Of a stretch of 64,000 nt of DNA, positions 16,964 to 26,061 are shown one piece after another (within the stretch, counting starts at the first letter, position 1; each line of letters opens with the position of its first letter). The stretch covers positions 1 to 64,000 of the forward strand of contig NZ_CP109967.1 in the NCBI RefSeq assembly GCF_026725475.1, in the 5' to 3' direction. A program made the position numbers and the translations under genes. Source of the DNA: Catenovulum adriaticum (GTDB lineage: Bacteria > Pseudomonadota > Gammaproteobacteria > Enterobacterales > Alteromonadaceae). Below the pieces are notes generated by a model. That model saw nothing but the letters and a program-made list of their open reading frames with translations, ran no database searches and was not told where the DNA came from.

Positions 16964-18244
16964 TTAAATTAAAGGTATATAATTAACATCATTTGGTTTT
17001 GTTAACCAGATAACGGGATGCCGGATAGGTAAATTTCTCACCACTTCATATTCACTCGGATCAGCTTCAAAAGGCAACCAAGCTTTTAAATATTTAGGTT
17101 TTTGAAACGCAAAAGCGGCAAAAATGATGCTGTTTTGCCGAACGGGCCAATCATTCCAATATTGAATATCTGGTGCTAAAGGCCAGGCGTTTTTATTTAA
17201 AATGTAAGGTCGCATAAATTCAACAGCAAGCTGCATGCCGCGTCCGTCTGCTAACTTAAAGTGCCACAAATCATTTTGCTCATTAGAGGCTATTTGTGCA
17301 ACCCCAGCCATAATATCTAAGACAAATAGTGAATAACCATAAGGTTTAGTTCTGGCAAGTTCAGCAGGAAACCCACCTTGTTGATCCATCATTTCTGTTA
17401 AGTAAACTTGTTTAAATTGCTGGCGAACCCAATTTATGGTTGATTGGTCATTCACTAAGCGTGCAAATGTAGCCGCTTGTAGTGACCAAGCAACGCCATG
17501 GTTATTAGGGTGGTGCTTTTCAGTTAAGCCATATTCATGTGTATTTAGCCAGTTCAGGTAACTTGAAAACCAAGCTAATATTTTGTTTTTATCTTCTGGG
17601 GTAAATACATTGGCTTCAATTAAAAAAGGAATACTTTTAGCTACTTCAACCAAATGTACCGTATCAATAATCCCAATGCTGCGGCCAGAGTGACGTCCTT
17701 TAATGGCTTGTCCATATAATAAGCTGGGATTCATGCGGGTTTTTTCATCGGCAAACCAAGCGCTGACATGTTGCGCTGCTTTATCAGCATAGGTTGTATC
17801 TGAACTAATGATATAGGCTGATGTTAAACTGGCGACAATTTCGCTAAAACGCATCAGCGAAAGCCTGTGTTCAACAAAATTATTGGGATTTGATTCTCCA
17901 TCTCGTCGAATATAAGGGGCACTGATATCATCAGGATCTGGCCACCAATAATCCCCCTCAGAATAAAAGTCGTGTAAACCGCCTAAGCTGCGTTCTGCTT
18001 TATCTGCGGTAATCGTTTTAACGGGTGAATTTAAATACTGGTCGGCTTTTTTTATTACTCTAGCGCTTTCGCTAGTAAATAAATTAAAACCATTGTTTAA
18101 GGTCGGATCAGCAATCGAAGTGCTTGTTTTGTCAGAGGTGAGTCCCAAATCTGTTTGAGCAGAGGTGCAACCTAATATTGGCAGTAAGATACAAGTGGTT
18201 ATTGCTAAATAGGCTGTTGTCCGTTTTGATATGTTTTTTAACAT
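16964..18244 (-). CDS. Alginate_lyase-domain lipoprotein (PL38-like, possible glucuronan lyase)
   Basis: A 426-residue lipoprotein (signal ending LLPILGC, C26) with an alpha/alpha toroid of the alginate_lyase domain. The family pattern HPNNHGVAW gives N247, N248 and H249 as likely catalytic residues, with tyrosines Y302/Y304 in KPYGYSLF and the early YWWPDPD (about 99-105). Architecture and these motifs match PL38 and PL5-like enzymes, which split beta-linked uronates; PL38 members described in Bacteroides act on glucuronan. It follows the GH2 gene in the same direction after a 62-base spacer with a hairpin. A glucuronan-type substrate would suit all the downstream genes, but this is inference. 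Confidence 0.72.
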   Translation of the reverse strand: MLKNISKRTTAYLAITTCILLPILGCTSAQTDLGLTSDKTSTSIADPTLNNGFNLFTSESARVIKKADQYLNSPVKTITADKAERSLGGLHDFYSEGDYWWPDPDDISAPYIRRDGESNPNNFVEHRLSLMRFSEIVASLTSAYIISSDTTYADKAAQHVSAWFADEKTRMNPSLLYGQAIKGRHSGRSIGIIDTVHLVEVAKSIPFLIEANVFTPEDKNKILAWFSSYLNWLNTHEYGLTEKHHPNNHGVAWSLQAATFARLVNDQSTINWVRQQFKQVYLTEMMDQQGGFPAELARTKPYGYSLFVLDIMAGVAQIASNEQNDLWHFKLADGRGMQLAVEFMRPYILNKNAWPLAPDIQYWNDWPVRQNSIIFAAFAFQKPKYLKAWLPFEADPSEYEVVRNLPIRHPVIWLTKPNDVNYIPLI

Positions 18245-18267
18245 TTAAAGCTATCCTTTTTTGTGAT

Positions 18268-18294
18268 AAAGAAGGGCGCTTTGAGCCCTTCTTT
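18268..18294 (-). terminator. Hairpin between the GH2 and PL38-like genes
   Basis: A perfect 10-bp stem AAAGAAGGGC (18268-18277) / GCCCTTCTTT (18285-18294) with a seven-base loop, in the 62-base spacer. It may attenuate read-through from GH2 to the lyase or protect the upstream message. Confidence 0.55.
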
Positions 18295-18306
18295 CTTTAA
18301 TAGCGT

Positions 18307-20775
18307 TTATTTAGCGGGTAAGCGCAAATAAATACCTTTCACATTTTGTGTTCTGAACTCTATCGTGGTTTCTTTATTACCCGGTATAAACTCAATTTTG
18401 GCAACCCCACTGGCAATTTCAATAATGCTACTACCGGTTGGTGTGCCTTGGTTTTCCACTAATTGGCCGTGGCCTTCTAAGTTAGAAAAGTAAGCTCTTT
18501 CTGAATAATTTAAAACCCGATTCTTATTTTTATCTAAGGCTTCAACTGTGATTAAATAATTGCCATTGGCTAACTTTTTGTAGTTCATTGCAAAATGATC
18601 TTGTTTGCCATGTTTGCCCACTAAATAAGTCACCTTGAGTTGATCTTCTGCAACTTGTGAATCGCTATTAAAGCCCTTGACTGTTAACTTATTTTCGCCG
18701 TTGTTAAAAGGTGTTTTCCAAACTAAGCCGCCTGCTGGCACTTTGTTAACATCTTTTGTTTTACGTCCTAAAGATTGACCATTTAAGAATAGCTCTGCTT
18801 CTTGAGTGTTACAATAAACCGTGACATCGCGGCCTTCTTTTGGTCCGTTTCTGTGTGTCCAAGTTTTAGATTCGATATAACAAAATGGTTCTGTGGTCCA
18901 GTAGCTTTTAAAGACATAATAAACATCTTTTGGATTACCGGCTCGGTCAAATAACCCTTTTTGATTAATATACGGGATTGGATTTTCTGGACGCAATGGG
19001 GTGCCAAAATCTTTTACAGCCCACTGTGCAGTACCTGTTAAACCTGGCAAGTTTTCAGATACTTGTAAATGCCAATCAAACAGGTCAACCATATAATTTT
19101 CATTCCAATCTGAATCTTTAGCAACGCTTTTTACAACGGCCTGATTCATCGCTTCTTCAACAGAAGCTTGTGCACCTCGCATACCTTTTGCTGAGATTGG
19201 TGTTTCTGTATGGCGACCAACATGGCTAGAACCACCGTACTCCATATGAATAAAGTTAGGGTATTTTTTAGTTGAGTTGATGACGGCTGCTTCATATTGA
19301 CTGTAAGAACCTCCGTACCAACCAGCCCAAATTGACGGTGAAAAAGTGTCAACTGTCGTTGCACCTGGGTAGTATTTTCGGATACTGGTTAATCGGCTAG
19401 GGTCAATTGATTTTGTTAACTGATTTAAATGCTGCAAATAAGGCATAATCACTTCGTCAGCACCGCCACCTTCAAAGTCTTCTTCCCAATAAATTTCATT
19501 ACCGAGTGACCAAAAGATAATGCTTGGGTGATTAATATTTTGATTGATTTGCTCAACCCAAAGTCGCTCTGTATTAGCTTCCCATTCGGCGCCGCCTTTG
19601 CCACCACGACACCAAGGCAGTTCATCCCATAAAATTAAACCCAGCTCATCTGCGGCTTTATATATTTCAGGATCTTGAGGGTAATGGCCTAAACGAACAA
19701 AGTTAGCGCCCATTTCTTTAATCATTTCCATATCTTTTCTGTGTTGCTCGTTTGATAAAGCCGCACCGACACCCGCGCTTTCTTCGTGCCTGTGAGTGCC
19801 GCGCAATAACACACGTTCACCGTTTAGTAAAAAGCCTTTACCTGGTATGGTTTCAAACCAGCGATAACCAAATCGTTCGGTTAATTTATGCGTTGCTTTG
19901 TCTTTGTTTAATAGCTGAACCTGCACTTTGTATAAATTAGGTGTGTCTATAGACCATAACTGTGGCTTTGCGAGCGGATCAAAATCAAGGTTTACTGTTT
20001 GATTTTTAGCAGCAGCCAAGGCTTGATTGTTTAATTTTTTGCTTTGAATGATTTCTCCGGCAGGTGAAATTAAATGAGCAATTAAACTTAAATCTGGATT
20101 GATTTTAGTTTTATTTAATTTAACTTCGATTTGAGTTTTTGCCGATGATTTAGAAACCTGTGGCGTTTTAATCGTTAATTTATCGACATAATGGGTTGGT
20201 AAGGTTTTAAACCAGACGTCACGGGTTATACCACCATATAAGAAAAAGTCAGACTTTTGTGATGGGATTAAGTTTCTGTTGTAGCGATTAGAAACGCGCA
20301 CCATCACATTGTTGTCCCCTTGGGTGACCCAGTCTGTAATATCAATTTCAAAACCCACATAGCCGCCAATGTGTTCACCGGCTAATTGATTATTAACATA
20401 TACCTGAGTTTCGTAGTTGGCGCCTTCAAAATAAAGCACAAAATGCTGCTGATCAGTGCTGGCTAAATGAATATTTCGCTTATACCAGCTTGCGCTTCTG
20501 CGATAACCTGGCTCTGCATCTATGGTATCGGTTGCATTCCAAGTGTGAGGTAAATTAAGGGTTGTCCAATTAGCATTCGCCAGAGCTTGTGTTGGCGTGT
20601 TGGCATCATTTTCTAAATAACCCCAACTATTGTTAATTAAAACGGTTGAACTTTCGCCTTGAGCATTTGAATTAAATGCCATTGCGTGGGCGGTTCCTTG
20701 AACCTGAAGTAAACTAATAAAGCTAATTAAAAATAAATTAATAAGCTTCTTGTTTAAGTGAACGAAATTACGCAT
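18307..20775 (-). CDS. Secreted GH2-family glycosidase, probable beta-glucuronidase/galactosidase
   Basis: An 822-residue exported enzyme (signal peptide to about A31). It has the GH2 domain order: sugar-binding jelly roll (about 45-195), immunoglobulin-like domain (about 200-305), TIM barrel (about 310-620) and C-terminal beta domains. The general acid is E427 in WSLGNEIYWEE and the nucleophile is E512 in IHMEYGGSSHVG. RLGHYPQDPEIYKAADELGLILWDELPW is split between 361 and 388 as in the barrel of this family. GH2 covers beta-galactosidase, beta-glucuronidase and related activities; the uronate context points to release of glucuronate or of a side sugar from oligomers in the periplasm. The product would enter the uxaC branch if it is glucuronate. 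Confidence 0.85.
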   Translation of the reverse strand: MRNFVHLNKKLINLFLISFISLLQVQGTAHAMAFNSNAQGESSTVLINNSWGYLENDANTPTQALANANWTTLNLPHTWNATDTIDAEPGYRRSASWYKRNIHLASTDQQHFVLYFEGANYETQVYVNNQLAGEHIGGYVGFEIDITDWVTQGDNNVMVRVSNRYNRNLIPSQKSDFFLYGGITRDVWFKTLPTHYVDKLTIKTPQVSKSSAKTQIEVKLNKTKINPDLSLIAHLISPAGEIIQSKKLNNQALAAAKNQTVNLDFDPLAKPQLWSIDTPNLYKVQVQLLNKDKATHKLTERFGYRWFETIPGKGFLLNGERVLLRGTHRHEESAGVGAALSNEQHRKDMEMIKEMGANFVRLGHYPQDPEIYKAADELGLILWDELPWCRGGKGGAEWEANTERLWVEQINQNINHPSIIFWSLGNEIYWEEDFEGGGADEVIMPYLQHLNQLTKSIDPSRLTSIRKYYPGATTVDTFSPSIWAGWYGGSYSQYEAAVINSTKKYPNFIHMEYGGSSHVGRHTETPISAKGMRGAQASVEEAMNQAVVKSVAKDSDWNENYMVDLFDWHLQVSENLPGLTGTAQWAVKDFGTPLRPENPIPYINQKGLFDRAGNPKDVYYVFKSYWTTEPFCYIESKTWTHRNGPKEGRDVTVYCNTQEAELFLNGQSLGRKTKDVNKVPAGGLVWKTPFNNGENKLTVKGFNSDSQVAEDQLKVTYLVGKHGKQDHFAMNYKKLANGNYLITVEALDKNKNRVLNYSERAYFSNLEGHGQLVENQGTPTGSSIIEIASGVAKIEFIPGNKETTIEFRTQNVKGIYLRLPAK

Positions 20776-20872
20776 GGTAGTTCCTTAAGTGATTAATATA
20801 AACATAAAAGGTCGCAGCTTTTGACTGGGGTCTGAGCCACTATTGGTTGTGTTGGTGAAACTAGGTTGCAAA
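20776..20872. other. Spacer upstream of GH2
   Basis: About 100 bases between the GH2 start and the end of the next minus-strand reading frame. I see no TGGTAAGGCCA copy here, so GH2 and the PL38-like gene may depend on read-through or on another regulator. Confidence 0.3.
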
Positions 20873-21397
20873 TCATAATTTATTGGTGCTGTTTATCGCT
20901 TGCATGATTTGTTTAAACTGGCTTGCTAAATTAGGGTAATGCGTTGTCTTTTTATATTGTTGTTTTTGAAAAAGAGGTTGCGCAGACATTAAGGTTTTTT
21001 GAGTGCCAGATAGGCAATTTATGCTGCTTGTTGTTGCACAGAGGTGATGATTGAGTTTAAGCCAAATTTTACTCATTGGCTGAGTTAGAGCAGCTAACGA
21101 ATCAGCTAATGAATAGCGTGCTATACTTAAATTATTATTTTTAATGCCACCTGATGGTAAAACCATTTTATCGTTAACCTTTGAATGAATTGAGGTTAAA
21201 CAGGCATTAACTGATTTGATTGTGCACTTAAATATGGCACTAAAATAAAGCGGAATTAAGCTTAAACTGACAGGGAGGGATTTTTTAAGCTTAATAGTAT
21301 TAGAGCCTGTAGGCAATATCGGAGCAGTTAAAGATAGTCGAAGTTGATATGCAGTAATGCACTTAGTTAGCCATATTAGGCGATAAATGTTTAGCAT
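20873..21397 (-). CDS. Hypothetical protein, 174 residues, in the uronate regulon
   Basis: I do not recognise this protein. It is basic, with four cysteines, a hydrophobic N-terminal third and a helical C-terminus (HYPNLASQFKQIMQAINS). Support for it being real: GAGGAA lies six bases before the ATG, and a TGGTAATGCCA operator variant lies 35 bases upstream, oriented as for the other members of the regulon. Against it: no clear domain, and an odd amino-acid make-up rich in L, S, K and N. It may be a degraded gene or a fast-evolving small envelope protein. Transcription would run on into GH2. Confidence 0.4.
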   Translation of the reverse strand: MLNIYRLIWLTKCITAYQLRLSLTAPILPTGSNTIKLKKSLPVSLSLIPLYFSAIFKCTIKSVNACLTSIHSKVNDKMVLPSGGIKNNNLSIARYSLADSLAALTQPMSKIWLKLNHHLCATTSSINCLSGTQKTLMSAQPLFQKQQYKKTTHYPNLASQFKQIMQAINSTNKL

Positions 21398-21431
21398 TAT
21401 GGTTCCTCAAAAAATCTTTCATCAGGTAATG

Positions 21432-21442
21432 TGGCATTACCA
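21432..21442 (-). promoter_or_regulatory. Operator variant TGGTAATGCCA
   Basis: TGGCATTACCA on the plus strand; reverse complement TGGTAATGCCA differs from the main motif only in the centre. It is 35 bases upstream of the hypothetical gene on the minus strand and could control that gene plus GH2 and the PL38-like gene. Confidence 0.5.
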
Positions 21443-21598
21443 ATTTATAATATCGACTGGTTATTCATCTGTCAATGTATAAACTGAAACCTTTTTTTTA
21501 CATTTTAATGCTAGTTCAGGTTACTATTAATGATTTTAACGGGTCGTGTACTATTTACCGCATGGCAGATTATGGTCAAAAAATGGCTTCTTTACTTT

Positions 21599-21609
21599 TG
21601 GTAAGGCCA
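21599..21609 (+). promoter_or_regulatory. Operator-like motif TGGTAAGGCCA before uxaC operon
   Basis: A perfect copy of the 11-mer 183 bases upstream of the chosen uxaC start, in the divergent gap between the hypothetical gene and uxaC. It is the only visible control site of the eleven-gene operon that follows. Confidence 0.6.
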
Positions 21610-21791
21610 CTTGACTGAGGCTGCTTTTATTAATAAACTAACAAACATGTAATATAAATTAATTTTTTATTGTGAATGATGATTAAGGCAAGTGGCTATC
21701 AAAGATAAGATGCTAGCTTGTTTGCTGCGCAGAATCATAAATATGAATGCAAATTAAGCCTGAGTCACCCAATTTATTAGAAGGTATGTTT

Positions 21792-23225
21792 ATGGATAAT
21801 TCAATCTCACCCTTACACCCGGATCGGCTCTTTAGTACCGACCCAGCGGCTCGCCAGTTAAGCCAAGCGTTATATCACTCAATTGCTAAATTACCTATTA
21901 TTAGCCCTCATGGCCATACCGATCCAAGCTGGTTTGCAGATAACCAAGCCTTTAAAAATGCAACTGAATTATTAATTATCCCTGATCACTATGTTTTTAG
22001 AATGCTTTACAGCCAAGGGATTTCTTTACGTGACTTAGGCATACCCACAGTTGATGGTAGTGCCACTGAAACTGACTATCGTAAAATTTGGCATGTATTT
22101 GCACAAAATTATCATTTGTTTATTGGTACGCCATCTAGAATGTGGATGGATTATGTGTTTATTGAAATATTTGGCTTGAAAGAAACTTTATCTGCTGCAA
22201 ATGCTGATTTTGTTTATGATCATATTAACCAGTGTTTAGCCACTGATGCCTTTAAACCGCGAAAGTTATTAGAAACCTTTAATATTGAATTATTAGCTAC
22301 GACTGAAAGCGCAATTGATGACTTAAAACACCACGCTAAATTAAAAGGCACGTGTATTGAAAATACGGTTATTACCACTTTTAGACCGGATGATGTGACT
22401 AACCCTGAATCACCCAAGTTTATTTCTTCTTTAGAAAAACTTGCTGAGATGACCAAAGAAGATACTTTTAGCTGGCAAGGCTACTTAAATGCACTGCGTA
22501 ACCGGCGTGAATTTTTTAGAGAGCATGGCGCAACGGCAACGGATCATGGTCATGCTACGCCTAAAACCGCAGATTTATCAAAATCTGAATGTGAAAACTT
22601 GTTTAGTTTAATGATCAAAGGCCAGTTTACCCCAGAGCAAGCTGAGCTGTTTAGAGCGCAAATGTTAACTGAACTCGCAGGCATGAGTATTGAAGATGGC
22701 ATGGTGATGCAAATTCATCCGGGCAGTTACCGTAACCACAATGAGCCTTTATTTAAAGCATTTGGTGCAGATAAAGGGGCTGATATTCCGGTGCAAGCTG
22801 AGTTTGTTAAAAATTTACAGCCGATGCTGTCTAAATATGGCAATGAAGCAAATTTACGGGTGATTTTATTTACCCTAGATGAATCTAACTATACACGTGA
22901 ATTAGCACCACTGGCAGGCCATTATCCATGTTTAAAACTAGGTCCGGCTTGGTGGTTTCATGATAGCCCAGAAGGCATGTTGAGGTATCGTCATTCAGTG
23001 ACAGAAACTGCTGGTTTTTATAATACAGTTGGTTTTAACGATGATACACGGGCATTTTTATCAATACCAGCCCGCCATGATGTCGCCAGACGAATTGATT
23101 GTCGCTTTTTAGCTCAAATGGTTTTAGAGCATAGAATGTCAGAAGCAGATGCTTACAAACTGGCAAAAGATCTAACGTATAACTTGGCAAAAAACGGTTA
23201 TAAAAACACTTTGCAAACAGCCTAG
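21792..23225 (+). CDS. uxaC: Glucuronate (uronate) isomerase UxaC
   Basis: I start at ATG 21792, seven bases after AGAAGG, giving 477 residues against about 470 in E. coli; the ATG at 21747 lacks such a site and adds 15 odd residues. It is the metal-dependent amidohydrolase-fold uronate isomerase: PIISPHGHTDPSWF carries the HxH motif, and GPAWWFHDSPEGM and VGFNDDTRAFLSIPARHD carry the C-terminal active-site loop. It converts D-glucuronate to D-fructuronate (or galacturonate to tagaturonate). It opens the operon that encodes TRAP uptake, gluconokinase and the nickel epimerase set. Confidence 0.95.
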   Translation: MDNSISPLHPDRLFSTDPAARQLSQALYHSIAKLPIISPHGHTDPSWFADNQAFKNATELLIIPDHYVFRMLYSQGISLRDLGIPTVDGSATETDYRKIWHVFAQNYHLFIGTPSRMWMDYVFIEIFGLKETLSAANADFVYDHINQCLATDAFKPRKLLETFNIELLATTESAIDDLKHHAKLKGTCIENTVITTFRPDDVTNPESPKFISSLEKLAEMTKEDTFSWQGYLNALRNRREFFREHGATATDHGHATPKTADLSKSECENLFSLMIKGQFTPEQAELFRAQMLTELAGMSIEDGMVMQIHPGSYRNHNEPLFKAFGADKGADIPVQAEFVKNLQPMLSKYGNEANLRVILFTLDESNYTRELAPLAGHYPCLKLGPAWWFHDSPEGMLRYRHSVTETAGFYNTVGFNDDTRAFLSIPARHDVARRIDCRFLAQMVLEHRMSEADAYKLAKDLTYNLAKNGYKNTLQTA

Positions 23226-23255
23226 TTAATTGATTCTATGCTTTGGAGGCGTTAC

Positions 23256-24242
23256 ATGATTAAGTCTATTATTCTCTTGTTTAGCATGGTAAGCACTTGC
23301 TTATGGCTGACCAGTTGTTCAGATTTGAATGATAAAACGGTATTAAGAATTGGCCATACTCTAGATTTGGATCATAGTGTGCATAAAGCCATGGTGCATT
23401 TGGGTAAACAGTTAGAACAATACTCAGGCGGCACAATGGCACTTAAAATTTATCCCAATGCACAGCTTGGTAACGAACGAGAAATGGTTGAATTATTACA
23501 AATAGGCTCGTTAGCGCTCACCAAAGTGTCGGCTGCCACCATTGAAGGTTTTGTGCCTGAAATGAAAGTATATGGTATTCCATATGTTTTTATTGACCGA
23601 GCGCATCGTTGGCGTGTTTTACAGGGCGAAGTCGGTAAAGCCTTATTAAAAGAAGCTGAAAAAGCCCACTTAGTGGGGTTAGGGTATTACGATGCAGGCA
23701 GTCGCAGTTTTTATTTAACCAATAAATCCGTTAAAAAGCCAAATGATCTAACAGGTAAAAAAATACGAGTGATGGAAAGCAGAACCGCGGTTAATATGGT
23801 TAAAGCGTTTGGTGGCTCGGCGACCCCTATTTCATTTGGTGAGTTATATGCAGCTTTGCAGCAAGGCGTGGTTGATGGGGCTGAAAATAACCCGCCTTCA
23901 TTTTATTTATCACGGCATTATGAAATTGCTAAAAACTATACCTTAGATGAGCATACCTCAGTACCGGATGTGATTTTAGCAAGCAAACACGTGATGGATA
24001 ACTTAAATGAGCAGCAAAAAATGTGGCTCAATGCGGCAATAACCGACTCTGTTGAATTACAAAAAAAGCTATGGCGCGAATCTGAAGAATCAGCACTGAG
24101 CGCCGTAAAAGCCGCCGGTGTTGAAATTGTCTATCCAGATAAACAACCTTTTATTGATGCGGTTCAACCCATGCACGATAGCTTAAAGGGCACACCTATT
24201 GGGGTTTACCTTGACAGCATTAAACAACTGGCTGCGGAGTAA
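23256..24242 (+). CDS. TRAP transporter solute-binding protein (DctP type), lipoprotein-like
   Basis: A 328-residue DctP-family binding protein from ATG 23256, with TTGGAGGCG six bases before it. The signal ends LWLTSC with lipid cysteine C21, so the protein may be tethered rather than free. Family marks are LRIGHTLDLDHSVHKAM, IRVMESRTAVNMVKAFGG (the arginine that grips the ligand carboxylate) and ALQQGVVDGAENNPPSF. Uronate-specific TRAP proteins have exactly this build. With the two membrane partners immediately downstream it should capture glucuronate or an aldonate/uronate in the periplasm. Confidence 0.9.
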   Translation: MIKSIILLFSMVSTCLWLTSCSDLNDKTVLRIGHTLDLDHSVHKAMVHLGKQLEQYSGGTMALKIYPNAQLGNEREMVELLQIGSLALTKVSAATIEGFVPEMKVYGIPYVFIDRAHRWRVLQGEVGKALLKEAEKAHLVGLGYYDAGSRSFYLTNKSVKKPNDLTGKKIRVMESRTAVNMVKAFGGSATPISFGELYAALQQGVVDGAENNPPSFYLSRHYEIAKNYTLDEHTSVPDVILASKHVMDNLNEQQKMWLNAAITDSVELQKKLWRESEESALSAVKAAGVEIVYPDKQPFIDAVQPMHDSLKGTPIGVYLDSIKQLAAE

Positions 24243-24247
24243 TTAAG

Positions 24248-24739
24248 ATGAAAACGCTAACAGATTTAATTGATAAACTATTACAGCTTTTGTTGATTGT
24301 TTTGAGTACGACCATAGTGGCTTGTGTGACTTGGCAGGTTTTTGCCCGCTATGTTTTGCAATCTCCAAGCTCTGTCACCGAAGAACTCGCTCGGTTTTTA
24401 TTAATATGGATTGGTTTATTTGGCGCAGCTTATGCCTATCGCATGGGCTCACACCTAGGGTTAGATATTTTAACTAACCGGATGAAACCAGTAAATAAAC
24501 GTGCAGCTGACCTATTTTCAAATTTAACAGTGTTGTTTTTTGCCGCTTATGTCATGGTGTTAGGTGGTATTTCACTGGTTGCATTAACCATGGACCCTAG
24601 CCAAATATCAGCCTCGTTAGAGATTAAAATGGGTTACATTTATTCAGCTGTCCCTATTTCAGGTGGCTTAATTTCATTGTTTGCGATTGAAAAGATTTAT
24701 ATGCGTTTAACCCAGCCAATTAATACAGCTGAGTGCTAA
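24248..24739 (+). CDS. TRAP transporter small membrane subunit (DctQ type)
   Basis: 163 residues with four membrane helices (about 12-35, 48-68, 85-108, 128-148). TWQVFARYVLQSPSSVTEELARFLLIW is the DctQ signature, cited here across two helices (27-54). It starts five bases after the binding-protein stop. It forms the membrane complex with the large subunit and the binding protein to drive sodium-coupled uptake. Confidence 0.9.
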   Translation: MKTLTDLIDKLLQLLLIVLSTTIVACVTWQVFARYVLQSPSSVTEELARFLLIWIGLFGAAYAYRMGSHLGLDILTNRMKPVNKRAADLFSNLTVLFFAAYVMVLGGISLVALTMDPSQISASLEIKMGYIYSAVPISGGLISLFAIEKIYMRLTQPINTAEC

Positions 24740-24749
24740 GGGGAATTTT

Positions 24750-26048
24750 GTGGAATATTCAGGTTTAGTTTTAATTGCGGTATTTTTTGTATTGTTGGCA
24801 TTAAATGTGCCGATTTCATTTAGCATAGGGGTGGCAACGGTTGTCACTATGTTGATCAGTATAGATTTTGTGCCAGCGGCAACCACAATCGCCCAAAGGT
24901 TAGCTGGCGGGATTAATAGTTTTGCATTGTTAGCAATTCCATTTTTTGTTTTGTCCGGATTAATTATGGGACAAGGGGGGATCGCCAAACGGTTAATTGA
25001 ATGTGCGATGGCGCTCATTGGTATGTTACCCGGCGGCTTAGCCCTAGTAAATGTGCTGTCTTGTACCTTGTTTGGTGCTATTTCAGGTTCAGCGGTTGCG
25101 GCTACCAGTGCGATTGGTAGCTTTATGATCCCGCAGATGGAAAAAAAGGGTTACGATAAAAACTTTAGTGCGGCGCTGACCGCATCGGCAGCCACCACGG
25201 GCATGTTGATTCCACCGAGTAATATTTTAATTATTTATGCGATTGCTAGTGGTGGGGTTTCGATTGCCTCTTTATTTGTGGCCGGTTATTTACCGGGCAT
25301 TTTAGTGGCTTTATCACTGATGTTGGTTTGTGCTGGTTATGCCAAAATGAAAGGATATCCGGTTGAAGCAAGATTACCGTTTAAATTGGTTCTAGAAAAA
25401 ATAATAGCGGCTGTTCCTAGCTTATTATTAATTTTTATTGTGATTGGCGGGATTATTTCGGGTGTATTTACCGCAACCGAAGCCGGTGCTATTGCTGTGG
25501 TGTATTCATTAATTTTATCGGTTGTGGTTTATCGTGAAGTTAGTTTGCCACAACTCCCTAAAATTTTATTAAAATCGGCAGAAACCACCGCCATTGTTAT
25601 GCTGCTAATTGGCGCTTCGTCGGCGATGTCATGGATATTATCGTATGAAAATATTCCACAAACTATCAGCGATACCTTATTAGCGTTAAGCCAAAACCCT
25701 TTTATTATCTTATTAATTATTAATATCACTTTACTAATTGTGGGGGCTTTTATGGATATGACCCCTGCGGTATTAATTTTTACCCCGATTTTTTTACCGG
25801 TTGCTGAAGCTTTGGGTATGTCGCCATTACATTTTGGTATTATGATAGTGTTAAACCTATCCATTGGGCTTTGCTCTCCACCGGTTGGCTCTGTGTTATT
25901 TGTTTCTTGCGCTGTGGCTAAAACCAGTATTGAAAAAATTATTAAACCGTTAATCCCACTGTATATAGCCATGTTTATTGTATTAATGCTGGTCACTTAT
26001 ATACCTGCGATTAGTGAATTTTTACCAGGCTTATTTGGGTTAGCTTAA
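24750..26048 (+). CDS. TRAP transporter large membrane subunit (DctM type)
   Basis: 432 residues, about twelve membrane helices, of the DctM family. Markers are PFFVLSGLIMGQGG, SAVAATSAIGSFMIPQM and TGMLIPPSNILIIYAIASGG in the first half, mirrored by GAFMDMTPAVLIFTPIFLP and LCSPPVGSVLFVSCAV in the second. It starts with GTG at 24750 after AAGGGGAA, ten bases past the DctQ stop. It is the ion-coupled channel part of the transporter. Confidence 0.93.
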   Translation: MEYSGLVLIAVFFVLLALNVPISFSIGVATVVTMLISIDFVPAATTIAQRLAGGINSFALLAIPFFVLSGLIMGQGGIAKRLIECAMALIGMLPGGLALVNVLSCTLFGAISGSAVAATSAIGSFMIPQMEKKGYDKNFSAALTASAATTGMLIPPSNILIIYAIASGGVSIASLFVAGYLPGILVALSLMLVCAGYAKMKGYPVEARLPFKLVLEKIIAAVPSLLLIFIVIGGIISGVFTATEAGAIAVVYSLILSVVVYREVSLPQLPKILLKSAETTAIVMLLIGASSAMSWILSYENIPQTISDTLLALSQNPFIILLIINITLLIVGAFMDMTPAVLIFTPIFLPVAEALGMSPLHFGIMIVLNLSIGLCSPPVGSVLFVSCAVAKTSIEKIIKPLIPLYIAMFIVLMLVTYIPAISEFLPGLFGLA

Positions 26049-26061
26049 ACACTTAAAACAA

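Noticed and set aside
25529..25996. 155-codon frame antisense to the TRAP large subunit
   Set aside because: Shadow of a membrane protein gene, isoleucine- and lysine-rich, no ribosome site.
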